Shown here in pieces: positions 8,992 through 17,354 of a DNA stretch of 64,000 nucleotides. Below the pieces are notes generated by a model that ran no database searches, was not told the DNA's origin, and saw only the letters and a program-made list of their open reading frames with translations. The number at the start of each line of letters is the position of its first letter. Within the stretch, counting starts at the first letter, position 1. Source of the stretch: Gulosibacter chungangensis (GTDB lineage Bacteria; Actinomycetota; Actinomycetes; Actinomycetales; Microbacteriaceae); contig NZ_WBKB01000001.1 of NCBI RefSeq assembly GCF_008831155.1, forward strand, positions 310,001 through 374,000, given 5' to 3'. The position numbers and the translations under genes were made by a program.

Positions 8992-9132
8992 TACCGAACT
9001 CTGCAGGTTTAGGTATTTCCGATCGCAACTAGCTAAAATAACTTCTGGTGCGACATCTCTTCGCCTTCTAGGTTTCTTGTAACGGCATCCGATCAACGGT
9101 GACGGATCCGCTTCAAGGAAGAAGGTGGCCCA

Positions 9133-10635
9133 ATGCTTCGCTCAGGCGCTGAGTACATTGACTCGATCCGAGATGGTCGACAAGTCTGGATCGACGGGGA
9201 AAAGGTTGAGGATGTCCCCTCACACCCCATGTTCAAGCCCATTGTCGATATTCGTGCCCGCATCTACGATCTTGCATACGAGAAAAAGACTGCCGATGTA
9301 ATGACTTACACGGATGCCGCCACCGGCGAGCGCTGTGCGATCGGCTCCAAGCCACCGACCTCCAAAGCAGACTGGCAGCAGAAGCGTGACTCTGTTGATG
9401 CGGTACTCAGCGATGTTGGTGGAGTCGTCACTCGCGTCGGCGATGAAACCACCGGCGAAATGTGGTCCCTCTTTGATGGCCAACAAGTCCTCAATGAAAT
9501 TGATCCCCAGTTCTCGGAGAATATCCGGCGTCATGTCGAACGCACTCGGATCGAAGACCCCTTCCATGTCTCAGCCAACACTGACGCGAAAGGCAATCGT
9601 GCGAAGTGGCCTACGGAGCAGGACCCGGATGTCCTCCTGCGTGTTGTAAAGGAGACTGACTCCGGCATCATCGTGCGCGGTGCAAAGTTTGAAACCGCTG
9701 CAGCCTACGCGAACCAGGCATTCGTCAAACCTACAATCGCTGACTGGGGCAACGCCCCCACTTCCGAATATGCTGTCGGGTTCATCGCGAACATGAACGC
9801 AAAGGGCCTTAAGTTCATTTGCCGTTCCGGCTTTGCACAAAAGGATGCGCGGGATTTCCCCCTGTCGTCGCGATTCGACGAAGTCGACACCATGATTATT
9901 TTTGATGATGTCCTCATCCCATGGGAAGACGTTCTTTTCTACCGCCACACGAAGGCTGCGGCATTCATTCGTGCGACGCTGCACCGATACAGTGCTTTCC
10001 CTTATCTGCAGCGCTACGAGCGATGGGCGGACTTGCTGCTTGGTACCGCATACCTAAGTGCCCAGCAAACCGGTGTCAAGATGCACCAGGGCGTGCGTGA
10101 GAACATCGCCAAGGTCGCAAACTATCGAGAAATGGTGAGCGCGCACCTCACCGCTGCGATCGAAACCGCACAGACAAGCCCCGAAGGCTTCCTGATGCCA
10201 AATCAACAAATTCTCTTTTCGGGCCGTGCCCTCGCAAGCAAGATGCTGCCCGAGATGGTCCACACAGTACGTGACATTTCGGGATGCCAGCAGAGTCTGC
10301 TCCCAAGCGCGTCGACGTTCGATAACCCGGAGGCCGCGGAGTACCTAAACAAGTACTTCGCCGTGGACACGGTTTCGGCTGACGATCGCTTCAAGCTCCT
10401 CGCATTCACGCGCGATCTGCTCAACTCTGACTACGCGACTCACCGGCTTACGTTCCAGCTCTTTGCGCAGTCACCACCGTTCTCGCACCAACTTGCGGTG
10501 TACAACAACTACGACTTCCGAGGCGCCGCTGAACTCGTTCGCGAGGCTGCGGGCATGTCGGAATCCACCAACATTTCTAATGAGGAAAACCTCGCCCGGG
10601 TTGAGAAGGAGCCATCGGAGAAGGTCAGCGTGTAG
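9133..10635 (+). CDS. HpaB-type FADH2-dependent monooxygenase (second paralog)
   Basis: A 500-residue member of the 4-hydroxyphenylacetate 3-hydroxylase / aromatic ring hydroxylase family, full family length. It begins with the family pattern AEYIDSIRDGRQVWIDGEKV, has KETDSGIIVRGAKFETAAAY, then FDDVLIPWEDVLFYRH and YNNYDFRGAAELVREAAG near the C-terminus. The start has AGGAAGAAGG upstream. It differs enough from the hpaB at 1-626 to be a separate paralog. It is the first enzyme gene of the accessory operon and has no linked reductase, so it must borrow one, possibly HpaC at 701-1216. The substrate is unknown; a phenolic or aromatic-amide compound is an inference from its neighbours. Confidence 0.86.
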   Translation: MLRSGAEYIDSIRDGRQVWIDGEKVEDVPSHPMFKPIVDIRARIYDLAYEKKTADVMTYTDAATGERCAIGSKPPTSKADWQQKRDSVDAVLSDVGGVVTRVGDETTGEMWSLFDGQQVLNEIDPQFSENIRRHVERTRIEDPFHVSANTDAKGNRAKWPTEQDPDVLLRVVKETDSGIIVRGAKFETAAAYANQAFVKPTIADWGNAPTSEYAVGFIANMNAKGLKFICRSGFAQKDARDFPLSSRFDEVDTMIIFDDVLIPWEDVLFYRHTKAAAFIRATLHRYSAFPYLQRYERWADLLLGTAYLSAQQTGVKMHQGVRENIAKVANYREMVSAHLTAAIETAQTSPEGFLMPNQQILFSGRALASKMLPEMVHTVRDISGCQQSLLPSASTFDNPEAAEYLNKYFAVDTVSADDRFKLLAFTRDLLNSDYATHRLTFQLFAQSPPFSHQLAVYNNYDFRGAAELVREAAGMSESTNISNEENLARVEKEPSEKVSV

Positions 10636-10683
10636 CAGCAAGAAATACTGATCTGGCGTCGGCCACAAAGAAGGAGGTCCACC

Positions 10684-11862
10684 GTGGGTGTGGTCGCAAT
10701 CAATCACGCATTGAAAACCGAAGCCTTCGATCGCGTGAATGCAGAGTTGGATTCACTCATCAGCCTGGCTGATTGGCTCCACGCGAATCCAGAGATTGCT
10801 TGGGAAGAACACAATTCTGCTAAGCGATTGGCTGAGATTCTGCGTACTCGCGGATTCGATGTAGTCCAAAACTATCTGGAATTCCCGACAGCCTTCCGCG
10901 CAACCTACGGTTCAGGCGATATCAACATCGGTGTGATCGCGGAGTATGACGCGCTTCCAGGCTTGGGGCATGCTTGCGGACACAACATCATCAGCGCCAT
11001 CGCGGTCGGGGCTGCAACTGCACTTGCGGCAATTGCAGACCAGCTCGGTATCACGGTCACCGTCTATGGCACCCCCGCCGAAGAAGGCGGTGGCGGCAAG
11101 ATTGAAATGATCGATCGTGGCGCGTTCACCGAACTTGACTTCGCGATGATGGCTCACCCGGCACCTGCCGATGTAACGCGAGCGGTCCCCTATGCGGTCT
11201 CACACAGCACGATGACCTTTACGGGGAAGGCTGCCCACGCTGCAGCCTTCCCTACCGAAGGCATCAATGCTGCGGATGCAATGGTCATCGCGCAGGTAGC
11301 TATCGGCCTGCTCCGGCAGCAGCTGCCGGCAACCGTTCGCGTTCACGGAGTCGTGACCCGCGGTGGTGAAGCACCCAACGCGATCGCTGAGCAGACCGTC
11401 GGGCGATGGTATGTCCGCGCTAAGGACTTGCAGGAACTCGAAGAGACTGAAGTGCGAGTCCGTCGATGCTTTGAAGCCGGTGCGTTGGCGACTGGTTGCA
11501 CTCTAGAAATTACGCCAGATTCCCAGCCATATTCAGATTTCCACAACGTGGAGGCATTGGAACAGCTCTACGACACGAATATTCGGGCGCTTGGTCGATC
11601 ACCCATCACTGAGGGTCCTGAAGCTCGAATGAGTAGCGCGTCTACGGACATGGCAAACGTTTCACACCTCGTACCGGCAATCCATCCCTATATCGGCCTT
11701 AACTCCTACCCCATTTCTAATCACCAATTTGAGTTTGCCGCGCATTGCATCGGAGATGCCGCCAATGCGGCGATTCGCGATGGTGCGATTGCGCTTGCTT
11801 GGACCGCGATTGATTTTGCAGAACAAACGAGCGCGAAGTCACCTAAACATCTCACCGAGTGA
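10684..11862 (+). CDS. M20-family amidohydrolase
   Basis: A 392-residue M20 metallo-amidohydrolase related to AbgB and IAA-amino-acid hydrolases. The metal-site blocks are visible: VIAEYDALPGLGHACGHN (His and Cys ligands), YGTPAEEGGGGK (catalytic Glu pair) and a dimerisation domain from FTGKAAHAAAFPTEG. The start is a GTG preceded by an almost perfect AAGGAGGT at ideal distance. In this family the enzymes hydrolyse N-acyl amino acids, aminobenzoyl-glutamate, or deaminate aromatic amines. It lies 48 bp after the HpaB-type gene in the same operon, so I infer amide hydrolysis or deamination of the same substrate. Confidence 0.87.
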   Translation: MGVVAINHALKTEAFDRVNAELDSLISLADWLHANPEIAWEEHNSAKRLAEILRTRGFDVVQNYLEFPTAFRATYGSGDINIGVIAEYDALPGLGHACGHNIISAIAVGAATALAAIADQLGITVTVYGTPAEEGGGGKIEMIDRGAFTELDFAMMAHPAPADVTRAVPYAVSHSTMTFTGKAAHAAAFPTEGINAADAMVIAQVAIGLLRQQLPATVRVHGVVTRGGEAPNAIAEQTVGRWYVRAKDLQELEETEVRVRRCFEAGALATGCTLEITPDSQPYSDFHNVEALEQLYDTNIRALGRSPITEGPEARMSSASTDMANVSHLVPAIHPYIGLNSYPISNHQFEFAAHCIGDAANAAIRDGAIALAWTAIDFAEQTSAKSPKHLTE

Positions 11863-11886
11863 AAACTCAATCGACAGGAAGCACTA

Positions 11887-12150
11887 ATGAAAGTTCAACG
11901 GAGAATTTTCCAAACAGTCTCAGGGATTTATTTCACCCTCTGCACACTTGCATTCATTTGGCCGCTCGCGACAATAGCCAACACCATCGAACCAAAAATT
12001 CTTGGTGTGCCTTTCTTCTTTGCATGGAACCTCATCGTCGTTGTAATTATCTTCATCGGCTGTGTGGGCATGTACATCTGGGATACCCGCCTCACCGACG
12101 GCCGCCGCTCACAAATAGTGAGCTCAACACGGGAGGCTGATAATGCCTAA
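11887..12150 (+). CDS. DUF3311-like small membrane protein, partner of the symporter
   Basis: An 87-residue protein with two transmembrane helices (about residues 10-30 and 40-66). The loop EPKILGVPFFFAWN matches the pattern of small DUF3311-type subunits that are encoded directly before sodium:solute symporters. Its last 8 bp overlap the start of the symporter gene, so translation is coupled. Assignment to DUF3311 is from pattern and position, not a search. The gene is notably AT-rich compared with the rest of the window. Confidence 0.72.
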   Translation: MKVQRRIFQTVSGIYFTLCTLAFIWPLATIANTIEPKILGVPFFFAWNLIVVVIIFIGCVGMYIWDTRLTDGRRSQIVSSTREADNA

Positions 12151-13735
12151 CTGGATAATCATTTCAGCGATCACCGGCATATACCTTGTCGCAATCCTGC
12201 TGGTGGGCCTCGCTGCCGGTCGAGGACAGAAGAATTCACTCGAGGGCTACACGACTGGCAGTCGAGACATCAGCATGATCGTCTTGTTCTTCATCTTGGG
12301 TGCCGAAATATTTTCTGCGTTCACGTTCCTTGGCGCTCCGGGCGAAGCGTATCGCTCAGGCGCACCAGCCATGTACATTCTCGCGTACTTGTCACTTGCA
12401 TTAGTGCTTTGGTACGTACTCGGACCAAAAATTGCAACCCTGGGACGTCGATACGGCTACATTACTCAGGCCGATCTCTTCCGCGATCGTTTTAAGAGCA
12501 AAGCACTTACCGTCATCGTCGCTATTTCGAGTGTCGTAGCGTTGGTGCCTTATCTCACCATCCAGATTACGGGCGCTGGTCTCCTCTTTGAATTTGCCAC
12601 GGAAGGAAATCTTCCGTTCTGGTTGGGATCGTTAGCAGCATTCGGTGTCACCACCGCGTATGTATACGTCAGCGGCCTCAAAGGCATTGGTTGGACCAAC
12701 CTGCTGCAGGGAATCCTCATGTTCGTCGTCGCGTGGGCAGTCGGGATCGCGGCTGTTGCACAGCCCTTTGGCACGCTCGGGGAAATGTTCACTCAAATTC
12801 AGCTCTCGAAGCCTGAATTCCTCACACTCCCTGGTGGTGACGGCTCCTGGACCTGGACTGCCTATTCCTCAGCAATCATCTTGAGTGTGCTCGGCTTCGT
12901 CATGTGGCCACACGTGTTCATGAAGTCCTACAGTTCAGGGAGCAACCGATCGATCAAGCGAACCGTAGTGTTCTATCCGCTATACGCGCTGTTGGTCGTC
13001 CCGATCGTTCTTGCTGGCTTCGCAGCCATCATGGTGTTTTCAGACGCACCGCTAGAGCGCGCTGACTCCGCGCTGTTGCAGTTGATCGTATTCGTCCTCG
13101 ATCTGCCGGCTTGGATAATTGGGCTGATGCTCGCGGGGGCCGTCGCAGCAGCCATGTCGACGGGCGCCAACCTAGCGCATGCCGCCGCAACGATCTTTAT
13201 TCGTGACTTCATCTCGGTGGTTGCCCGCAAGCCATTCTCTGATCAGAAGGCCTTGATGTGGACTCGGATTGCGGTGATCGTGATCTCTGCAATTTCATAC
13301 CTATTTGCAATCACAAATTCCAGTTCGATCGTCCAGCTGTTCCTCTCGGCCTACGGCATTGTGATCCAATTTTTGCCGCTAACCCTGGCAGCCCTGTACT
13401 GGCGACGAGCGAATCTCCCCGGCGCACTTTCCGGGCTGATCACGGGTCTGGGTGTATCGGTGCTGTTCACATACTTTGTGGATTCACCGTTCGGCATTGG
13501 CCCAGGTCTGTGGGGCTTTGCAGCAAACATCATTGTGTTCGTGGCCGTCACCGGCCTTACGAAACCGATGCCGCGCTCCCACACCGCACGATTCGCTATT
13601 CAGCCGAGTGACCACGTGCCAGAAGGTATTGAACCCGCCGAGATGGCCGCCGAGCCCAGCGAGACGAAGTCGTCTTCAGATTCCAGTCAGTCCAGTTTTT
13701 CCGAGGACCAAACCACTACCAAAAGGAGTATCTAA
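12143..13735 (+). CDS. Sodium:solute symporter (SSS family)
   Basis: A 530-residue SSS/PutP-PanF-type carrier with about 13 hydrophobic helices, starting at an ATG that overlaps the DUF3311-like gene. Characteristic segments are LEGYTTGSRDIS after helix 1, FSAFTFLGAPGEAYRSGAPA, the VSGLKGIGWTNLLQGILM block, and AGAVAAAMSTGANLAHAAATI, with an acidic and Ser-rich cytosolic tail. It takes up a small organic solute with Na+. Being in the middle of the catabolic operon, it presumably imports the pathway substrate. Its stop codon shares one base with the RidA start (TAATG). Confidence 0.9.
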   Translation: MPNWIIISAITGIYLVAILLVGLAAGRGQKNSLEGYTTGSRDISMIVLFFILGAEIFSAFTFLGAPGEAYRSGAPAMYILAYLSLALVLWYVLGPKIATLGRRYGYITQADLFRDRFKSKALTVIVAISSVVALVPYLTIQITGAGLLFEFATEGNLPFWLGSLAAFGVTTAYVYVSGLKGIGWTNLLQGILMFVVAWAVGIAAVAQPFGTLGEMFTQIQLSKPEFLTLPGGDGSWTWTAYSSAIILSVLGFVMWPHVFMKSYSSGSNRSIKRTVVFYPLYALLVVPIVLAGFAAIMVFSDAPLERADSALLQLIVFVLDLPAWIIGLMLAGAVAAAMSTGANLAHAAATIFIRDFISVVARKPFSDQKALMWTRIAVIVISAISYLFAITNSSSIVQLFLSAYGIVIQFLPLTLAALYWRRANLPGALSGLITGLGVSVLFTYFVDSPFGIGPGLWGFAANIIVFVAVTGLTKPMPRSHTARFAIQPSDHVPEGIEPAEMAAEPSETKSSSDSSQSSFSEDQTTTKRSI

Positions 13736-14175
13736 TGACCGCTCAAACCACCCAGACCACCCACAAACGAATCCGCCCCTTCAACACGAAGGACACTTAC
13801 CCGGAGCAAAGTCTCGACAATGACCTTGCTCAGGCGGTTGTCGCGAACGGCGTTGTTTATATGCGAGGCCAAATCGGCCAAAACCTCGATACCAGCGAAG
13901 TCGTGGGCGTCGGCGACGTTGAGAAGCAAACTGAACAGGCGATGCGTAACATCAAGATGTTGCTCGAAGAGGCCGGCAGTTCTTTGAACGACATCGTGAA
14001 GCTCGTTGTATACATGACCGACATCAGGTACCGCGAACCGGTGTACCGCGAAATGGGCAAGTGGCTAAAGGGTGTACACCCGGCGTCGACCGGAATTGTG
14101 GTTTCCGGATTCGCAAAGCCAGAGTGGGTCGTTGAAATCGACGCGACCGCGGTTATTTCAGATCAGGAGTCATAA
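13735..14175 (+). CDS. RidA-family enamine/imine deaminase
   Basis: A 146-residue YjgF/YER057c/UK114-fold protein. The family blocks are present: GVVYMRGQIGQNLDT, the MLLEEAGSSLNDIVKLVVYMTD segment, and HPASTGIVVSGFAKPEWVVEIDATAV at the end. RidA proteins hydrolyse reactive enamine or imine intermediates; some relatives act as 2-aminomuconate deaminases in aromatic-amine catabolism. Its start overlaps the symporter stop by one base. Its position next to an M20 hydrolase and a hydroxylase suggests a dedicated catabolic rather than housekeeping role. This is an inference. Confidence 0.87.
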   Translation: MTAQTTQTTHKRIRPFNTKDTYPEQSLDNDLAQAVVANGVVYMRGQIGQNLDTSEVVGVGDVEKQTEQAMRNIKMLLEEAGSSLNDIVKLVVYMTDIRYREPVYREMGKWLKGVHPASTGIVVSGFAKPEWVVEIDATAVISDQES

Positions 14176-14177
14176 GG

Positions 14178-14849
14178 ATGACTTTCTCTATCATCGCGCG
14201 CGATCCAGAAACCGGAGCTTTCGGCATCGCTGTTACGTCATCATCTCCCTGCGTCGGGGCACGTTGCATGCACCTACGCAGTAACGTCGGCGTCGTTGCT
14301 TCGCAAAACGTTACTGACCCTCGCTTGGGCCCTGCAATACTGGACCGCATTCAGGCGGGTGCAACAGCAGAAGAGGCGCTTGCGGCGGTACTTGATGGCT
14401 ACGAAACCGCCCGATATCGGCAAATTACAGTCCTCGATAACCGTGGCGGCTCGGCGCACCACAGTGGCAGCGGCACCCTGGGGACAAACCGCGTCGTCGT
14501 TGGCGAGAACGCTATTGCCGCAGGGAATCTGCTTTCAACTGAGCAAGTCCCAGAAGACATGATTCGCTCGTTCGAACTGAGTTCTGGCGAATTGGAGCAC
14601 CGTCTTCAAGGCGCTCTTGCACAAGGTGAAGCCACCGGCGGCGAGCTCGGCGAAGTTCGTTCTTGCGGTCTCGCCGTCGTTCACGACGTGGGCTGGCGAG
14701 TCACCGATATTCGCGTCGACGAGGCAGACCAACCGATTCAGAAGATGGCGAGCATCCTCGATCTGTGGATGAAAGAACGGGACGACTACAAGCTGCGGGG
14801 AATAAACCCTGATCTGGCGCCATCCTATGGGGTACCGGGCGACGAGTAG
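14178..14849 (+). CDS. DUF1028 family protein (Ntn-hydrolase-like)
   Basis: A 223-residue protein of the DUF1028 family: it begins MTFSIIARDPETGAFGIAVT, contains SSPCVGARC, SQNVTDPRLGPAILD and AAGNLLSTEQVPEDM, and ends near the family's usual length. Members of this family are thought to have an Ntn-hydrolase fold but have no settled function. AGGAG and AAGGA lie upstream of the ATG. It starts 2 bp after the RidA stop and is the last gene of the accessory operon. With M20 and RidA it suggests a third hydrolytic or isomerising step on a nitrogen-containing intermediate. Confidence 0.83.
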   Translation: MTFSIIARDPETGAFGIAVTSSSPCVGARCMHLRSNVGVVASQNVTDPRLGPAILDRIQAGATAEEALAAVLDGYETARYRQITVLDNRGGSAHHSGSGTLGTNRVVVGENAIAAGNLLSTEQVPEDMIRSFELSSGELEHRLQGALAQGEATGGELGEVRSCGLAVVHDVGWRVTDIRVDEADQPIQKMASILDLWMKERDDYKLRGINPDLAPSYGVPGDE

Positions 14850-14856
14850 CAATATG

Positions 14857-14899
14857 AAGAGGGTGCGGTGTCCTGCAGGACACCACACCCTCTTTGTTT
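14857..14899 (+). terminator. Rho-independent terminator of the accessory operon
   Basis: A long, almost perfect hairpin: AAGAGGGTG and GGTGTCC pair with GGACACC and CACCCTCTT around a TGCA loop, then TTTGTTTG. It starts 8 bp after the DUF1028 stop and clearly ends the operon before the convergent menA. The following ~140 bp up to the menA stop show no other feature. Confidence 0.92.
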
Positions 14900-15041
14900 G
14901 CATTTGCGAATCGTCAAGCAGACTACCGGTCCCCTTCCCAACGGGCGTTTGCTCACCAGTGTTCCGACACACCCAGCTCTTCCCTGCAAATGACTCCGGC
15001 CAGCAAATCACTCCGGCCAGTAACCGAGATCATTCCGCTGA

Positions 15042-15989
15042 CTACGTGTACAGCGACAACCACATCCCCAGGCCCATCAAGATGGCCCACACGAGCGCAC
15101 CGATCGAGGTCAGTTTCAGCGCGAGGATAAGGTCTTTCGCGGTCTTCGAGGTGGCTGTAATAACCACGGCCGGGCCGATCAGCAGTAGTGCGAAGAAGGC
15201 GAAGAAGGCATTCGGATAGAACAAGCCGAAGAGGATCGTGGCGATGAACGGCAGTAGCGCGAAGAGGCCGAAGGTGATCCGGGAGCCGCTCAGGCCGAGC
15301 TTCACGGCGAGGGTCTTCTTGCCTGCGAGGGTGTCGGTTTCGCGGTCACGGATGTTGTTGACCATAAGCACCGCGCAGGAGAACAGTCCGGCAGCAACCG
15401 CGAGCACCCATGAGTTCATCGGTACCGTCAGGATCTGTACGAAGGTCGTTCCGGCGGTCGCGACGAGGCCGAAGAAGATGAACACGAAGACCTCGCCGAG
15501 GCCCGCATATCCGTATGGCCGCTTGCCGCCGGTGTAGAACCAGGCCGCGAGGATGGCCACCACACCAACTGCGATGAGCCACCACTGCTGGGTGACAATC
15601 GTGAGCGCGAGGCCCGCGAGCCCTGCGATTCCGAAGAATGCAAAGGCGACATTGCGTACGACCTTTGGGTTCACTCGCCCCGATCCGGTTAGTCGCGGCG
15701 GCCCCACGCGGAAGTCATCGGTGCCACGAATGCCGTCCGAGTAGTCATTCGAGTAGTTCACGCCGATCTGCAACGCGAGTGCCACCGCGAGCGCCCCGAG
15801 CGCACGCAGCCAGTGAAATTCGCCCGGCACAGCGGCAACCGCAGCCGCGGTGCCGAGAATAATCGGAACAATCGCGAGCGGCAGGGTCCGTAACCGTGCT
15901 CCCTCGATCCAGTCGCCGACGGTTGCTCTGCGCGCCGCCTCGCGCTTCTGCGGACGCTGGGACGGATTCTTAGACTTCTGCTTAGCCAC
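15042..15989 (-). CDS. menA: 1,4-dihydroxy-2-naphthoate polyprenyltransferase
   Basis: A 315-residue integral membrane UbiA-family prenyltransferase with about eight to nine helices that attaches the polyprenyl tail to dihydroxynaphthoate. The first Asp-rich motif is NYSNDYSDGIRGTDD and the second NNIRDRETDTLAGK. The N-terminus is a basic cytosolic stretch rich in Lys and Arg. The gene faces the accessory operon and lies 47 bp downstream of menE on the same strand. Confidence 0.94.
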   Translation of the reverse strand: MAKQKSKNPSQRPQKREAARRATVGDWIEGARLRTLPLAIVPIILGTAAAVAAVPGEFHWLRALGALAVALALQIGVNYSNDYSDGIRGTDDFRVGPPRLTGSGRVNPKVVRNVAFAFFGIAGLAGLALTIVTQQWWLIAVGVVAILAAWFYTGGKRPYGYAGLGEVFVFIFFGLVATAGTTFVQILTVPMNSWVLAVAAGLFSCAVLMVNNIRDRETDTLAGKKTLAVKLGLSGSRITFGLFALLPFIATILFGLFYPNAFFAFFALLLIGPAVVITATSKTAKDLILALKLTSIGALVWAILMGLGMWLSLYT

Positions 15990-16036
15990 GAGTCAGATTG
16001 TATGCGCTCGCTCGGCACGAGGGTCGCGAGGAGGCG

Positions 16037-17305
16037 CTAAGCAGTCGAGTCGATCACCAAGCGCCGGATCTGCACCCGATCGGGCTTGCCGCTTGCCAGT
16101 CGCGGCAGTTGGTCGAGTTGGATGCATCGCACGGGCCGGGCGGCCGGGCCGAGTTTCGCGAGCTGCTCGGTGGCCTGGATGAGCAACTCCGCTTCCTGCG
16201 CATCCCGATTCGGGAGCACGAGCGCGACCGATTCTCCCCACTCATCGCTCGGGAGCGAAACCGCAACAGCATTCTCGAAGCCGGGCAGCTGGTGCAGTTC
16301 TCGTTCGACCTCGTCGAGGTTGACCTTAATGCCGCCGGAGTTGATGACGTTGTCGAGACGACCGGTCACGGAAACTCGCTGCCCGCTCTCGCCGCCGCGG
16401 GGTGCGGTCGGGTCAAAGGGTGGTTCGACCTCGCCGGCATCATTCGTGCGATACCAGCGTTGGCCGTCCGCTTCTGCGAAGGCTGCCGCCGTGCGTTCTG
16501 GGTCGTCAAGGTAGCCAGCCGCAAGCATGGGCCCCGCAAGCCAGATTTCCCCCTGCTCAACCCGCGCCGAAACGCCCCTCAGCGGAATGCCGTTGTACAC
16601 GCATCCGCCCGCGGTTTCGCTCGAGCCGTAGGTGAGGACGACCGCCCAACCGAACTCGCGCGCGGTCTTCACGATGTGCGGCGGCACCGCTTGCCCGCCC
16701 ACGAGGATGGCGTCGAAACGGCCCATCCGTGCCGAGATGCGCTCGCGCTCGGCGAAGCTGAAGTCCTCGTGGTTCGTGACTGCCTCGACGAGTCGCTGCA
16801 GTTGCACCGGCACGAGCGAAACATAGCGCCGCTCGCCGTCCATCTTCGCGGCCATCTCCTCGAAATAGCGCACGTCGAAGTGATCGGCCATGTAGAGGTC
16901 GGGGCGGGTGCCCGCCTGCAGTGAGCGCGCGAGCACCTGCAACCCCGCAACGTAGTGCGCAGGCAGGCACAGTAACCACTGCCGGGTCGGGAACTGCTCG
17001 TCAACGTTGATGCCACGCTCGGCGGCGAGTTGGTCGAGCCGTTCGTAGGTGGCCGCGGCGGATGCACGCAGTGCTCGGGCAGTGAGCATCACGCGCTTGG
17101 GTTTGGCGGTGGAGCCGCTGGTTTCGATCACCGCGACGACGTCTTGGGGCGCGTTATCCGGCAGGGCGGGCAGCTGGATGTGTTCGGCCGCGACCTCGTC
17201 CGGCACCGGGAGGATCGCCGGGCCGTCGTTCGCCATGGCCTCGTCGAGGGCACGCATGACGGCGAGCGGGTCATCCGCCGAAATCGAAATCAGTTCCCGA
17301 GCCAT
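16037..17305 (-). CDS. menE: o-succinylbenzoate--CoA ligase
   Basis: A 422-residue ANL-superfamily ligase activating o-succinylbenzoate with CoA. The P-loop is IETSGSTAKPKRVML, the A5 region TYGSSETAGGCVYNG, the A8 hinge GRLDNVINSGGIKVNLDEVE, and the C-terminal ASGKPDRVQ carries the catalytic Lys. The frame is open to 17494, but the ATG at 17303-17305 is chosen for its GGAAGGGG site and because the upstream stretch is antisense to menB. At 422 residues it is a short MenE, as is usual in actinobacteria. It lies 49 bp after menB. Confidence 0.92.
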   Translation of the reverse strand: MARELISISADDPLAVMRALDEAMANDGPAILPVPDEVAAEHIQLPALPDNAPQDVVAVIETSGSTAKPKRVMLTARALRASAAATYERLDQLAAERGINVDEQFPTRQWLLCLPAHYVAGLQVLARSLQAGTRPDLYMADHFDVRYFEEMAAKMDGERRYVSLVPVQLQRLVEAVTNHEDFSFAERERISARMGRFDAILVGGQAVPPHIVKTAREFGWAVVLTYGSSETAGGCVYNGIPLRGVSARVEQGEIWLAGPMLAAGYLDDPERTAAAFAEADGQRWYRTNDAGEVEPPFDPTAPRGGESGQRVSVTGRLDNVINSGGIKVNLDEVERELHQLPGFENAVAVSLPSDEWGESVALVLPNRDAQEAELLIQATEQLAKLGPAARPVRCIQLDQLPRLASGKPDRVQIRRLVIDSTA

Positions 17306-17354
17306 TGCTGCCCCTTCCAATTGCTTTGCACCGACGCACTGCGCATCATTCGGC

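Noticed and set aside
8077-14849. Accessory operon as prophage or transposon cargo
   Set aside because: There are no transposase, integrase or terminal inverted repeats; only its composition and position suggest transfer.
15998-16924. Plus-strand ORF of 308 codons opposite menE
   Set aside because: Antisense shadow; menE has intact motifs and a ribosome site.
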